Assembly (NCBI GenBank): GCA_018398765.1
Contig: JAHBMJ010003752.1
Coordinates: 1 to 49,149 of the forward strand
From: Chromera velia
Lineage: Eukaryota > Sar > Chromeraceae
Length of the DNA: 49,149 nt
Direction of reading: 5' to 3'
Part shown: piece by piece, positions 48,067-49,149 of the stretch
How the letters are laid out: the number at the start of each line of letters is the position of its first letter
Numbering within the stretch: the stretch's first letter is position 1
The notes under the pieces: model-generated
What the model saw: the letters and a program-made list of their open reading frames with translations, nothing else
What the model was told of the DNA's origin: nothing
The model's database searches: none
Position numbers and translations under genes: made by a program

Positions 48067-48850
48067 GGACGCAACGCAGACAAACAGAAAGGGAGGGATC
48101 AACCGACCACACATACATAAGAGAGGCGGGGGTTGGGTCGGGCAGGGGGGTGGGGGGTGGGGAGAAAAATCGCCAACAGGAAGAGGGAGAGACAGGGCTT
48201 CCAAGAAAAGGAGGGGAAAGCGGGAACTTTCGCATCATGATGATGCAGGAACAAAGACGCTTCATCTCTCTTGACGGCATTTCAACGTTTCGTGACTGAA
48301 TGTTTGCATCACCGTGACTCCTTGCCATCGTTGGGTTTCTTCAACGAGGGCTGTTCCCACTCAGCGACTTGGAAAAAGGACAGACAGTTAGTTTGTCAGT
48401 CACTCAACCAGCTAGATCCTCCTGCATGCCCACGACTCCACTCCCCCTTTTGCTCCCACAAGACTTTTCAGCTGCTTGAATAGAGAGTGCCCGGAGCAGA
48501 AAAACAACGCAGGACAAAGCACGTTGTTTGACGAAGGGATAGCTAGCAACACGTCTTTTGCGAGCCCCTTCCGTTTGTCAGTCCTCGATTTACTTGAGGT
48601 CTGTGGGGAGAACAAAAAAGAAGGTTGCGTCTATTCCCTTTCCGAGTGAGTTTGTATGAATTCTATCCGGTCTTTAGCACAATGGCATTGCTGGTCTGAT
48701 TCTGTGAAATCCTCTGGGTGAGTGGGTGGGTGCGTGAGTGAAGCCACTGTACTTTTTTGAGACCCAATTCTGTCCTTTTCTCTCTCTGTCTTGCTGTGTA
48801 TCCTCCCACCTCCTGCATTTCGACGCAGGGGGAAAAGAGAAAACAACTTC
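48067..48850. other. Spacer and probable 3' untranslated region of the FKBP gene
   Basis: No domain-bearing frame is seen. GTGGGGGGTGGGG-type G runs occur at about 48140-48165. Confidence 0.5.
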
Positions 48851-49118
48851 TCAAAAGTCAACCAGCTCCATCTCGAAGTAAAGGGTCGCGTTGGGTGGGA
48901 TCACGCCCCCAGCACCCCTGCTGCCGTATGCCATGTTGGGGGGCAAAATGATGTTCCTTGCCTCACCCTTGGTCATGTCACAAATCATCTCATCCCATCC
49001 TGGAATGACCTGACCGACTCCGGCCTGGAACTCAAAAAACCTTCCCTTGGTGCGACTGGAGTCAAAGGCAGGGCCGTCGTTGAAGCCCTTCAGCCATCCC
49101 GTGTAGTGGGCCTTCACT
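48851..49118 (-). CDS. FKBP-type peptidyl-prolyl cis-trans isomerase, last exon
   Basis: The final exon runs from an ATTGCAG acceptor (exon base 49118) to TGA at 48851 and encodes 88 residues of an FKBP12-like domain. It contains VKAHYTGWL, FDSSRTKGRFFEF, VIPGWDEMICDMTKGE, MAYGSRGAGGVIPPNATL and FEMELVDF at the C-terminus. The aromatic and Asp positions that line the FKBP active site (Tyr of HYTG, Asp of FDSS, Phe of FEF, Val-Ile and Trp of VIPGW, Tyr of AYG, Phe of YFEMEL) are all present. Family members speed proline isomerisation during folding and bind FK506-like ligands. The first exon(s), including any targeting sequence, lie beyond the contig. The ATG upstream of the acceptor is intronic. 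Confidence 0.92.
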
Positions 49119-49149
49119 CTGCAATTCATTCATATAGAGGCGGGGGGGG

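Noticed and set aside
47394-48328. Long minus-strand frames of 229, 242 and 297 codons rich in Phe, Leu, Ser and Pro
   Set aside because: They are translations of a GGAA/GAAA tetranucleotide tract, overlap each other in all frames and contain no domain.
49119-49129. ATG giving an FKBP start MNCR
   Set aside because: These bases form the TTGCAG acceptor. The true upstream exon is off the contig, and a start here would truncate the FKBP fold.

Overview
The window is nuclear DNA of an intron-dense eukaryote. It carries multi-exon genes with GT-AG introns, most acceptors reading TGCAG, long simple-sequence repeats inside introns, and no bacterial gene layout. A kinase of the UbiB/ABC1 family has an N-terminus that looks like a signal peptide followed by a basic transit peptide (AFAFSP at the junction). 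This suggests an alga with a complex, red-type plastid, and a photosynthetic alveolate such as a chromerid would fit. That assignment is inference. The window begins in poly-C, ends in poly-G and holds one N gap flanked by G runs, so it is a whole contig with partial genes at both ends.

Layout. 1-2899 (minus): 5' part of a DEPDC5/IML1-like gene (GATOR1 subunit, nutrient signalling to TORC1). 5046-12662 (minus): a 13-exon ABC1/UbiB-type atypical kinase, about 896 aa, every intron phase checked by hand. 13501-19889 (plus): a charged coiled-coil protein, probably cytoskeletal, sharing a divergent promoter region with the kinase. 22135-23142 (minus): an intronless enoyl-CoA hydratase/isomerase-family protein. 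23466-29178: a rearranged block. A truncated copy of the 5' end of an SLC35F6-like transporter is followed by an AT-rich segment, an intronless 594-aa reading frame with two PD-(D/E)XK (QxK-type) nuclease-like cores, a cluster of short GGCCCGTCAAA repeats, and then the full transporter gene with a second copy of the same 5' end. 30973-46125 (plus): two polycystin (TRPP) channel units in tandem, whose exons join in frame into one predicted protein of about 1650 aa with 12 membrane segments. 46126-48850: AT-rich spacer with a hAT-like miniature element and a long GGAA/GAAA purine tract. 48851-49118 (minus): last exon of an FKBP-type peptidyl-prolyl isomerase.

The genes do not form a pathway. 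The observations most worth following are the fused dual polycystin with unequal pores, the double-nuclease reading frame between two copies of a promoter and gene start, the full transporter copy that has lost the start codon its truncated copy keeps, a GTCAGT-rich 5' splice-site consensus, a duplicated exon in the coiled-coil gene, and several small duplications that copy splice sites. All exon models were read by eye; there is no transcript evidence.
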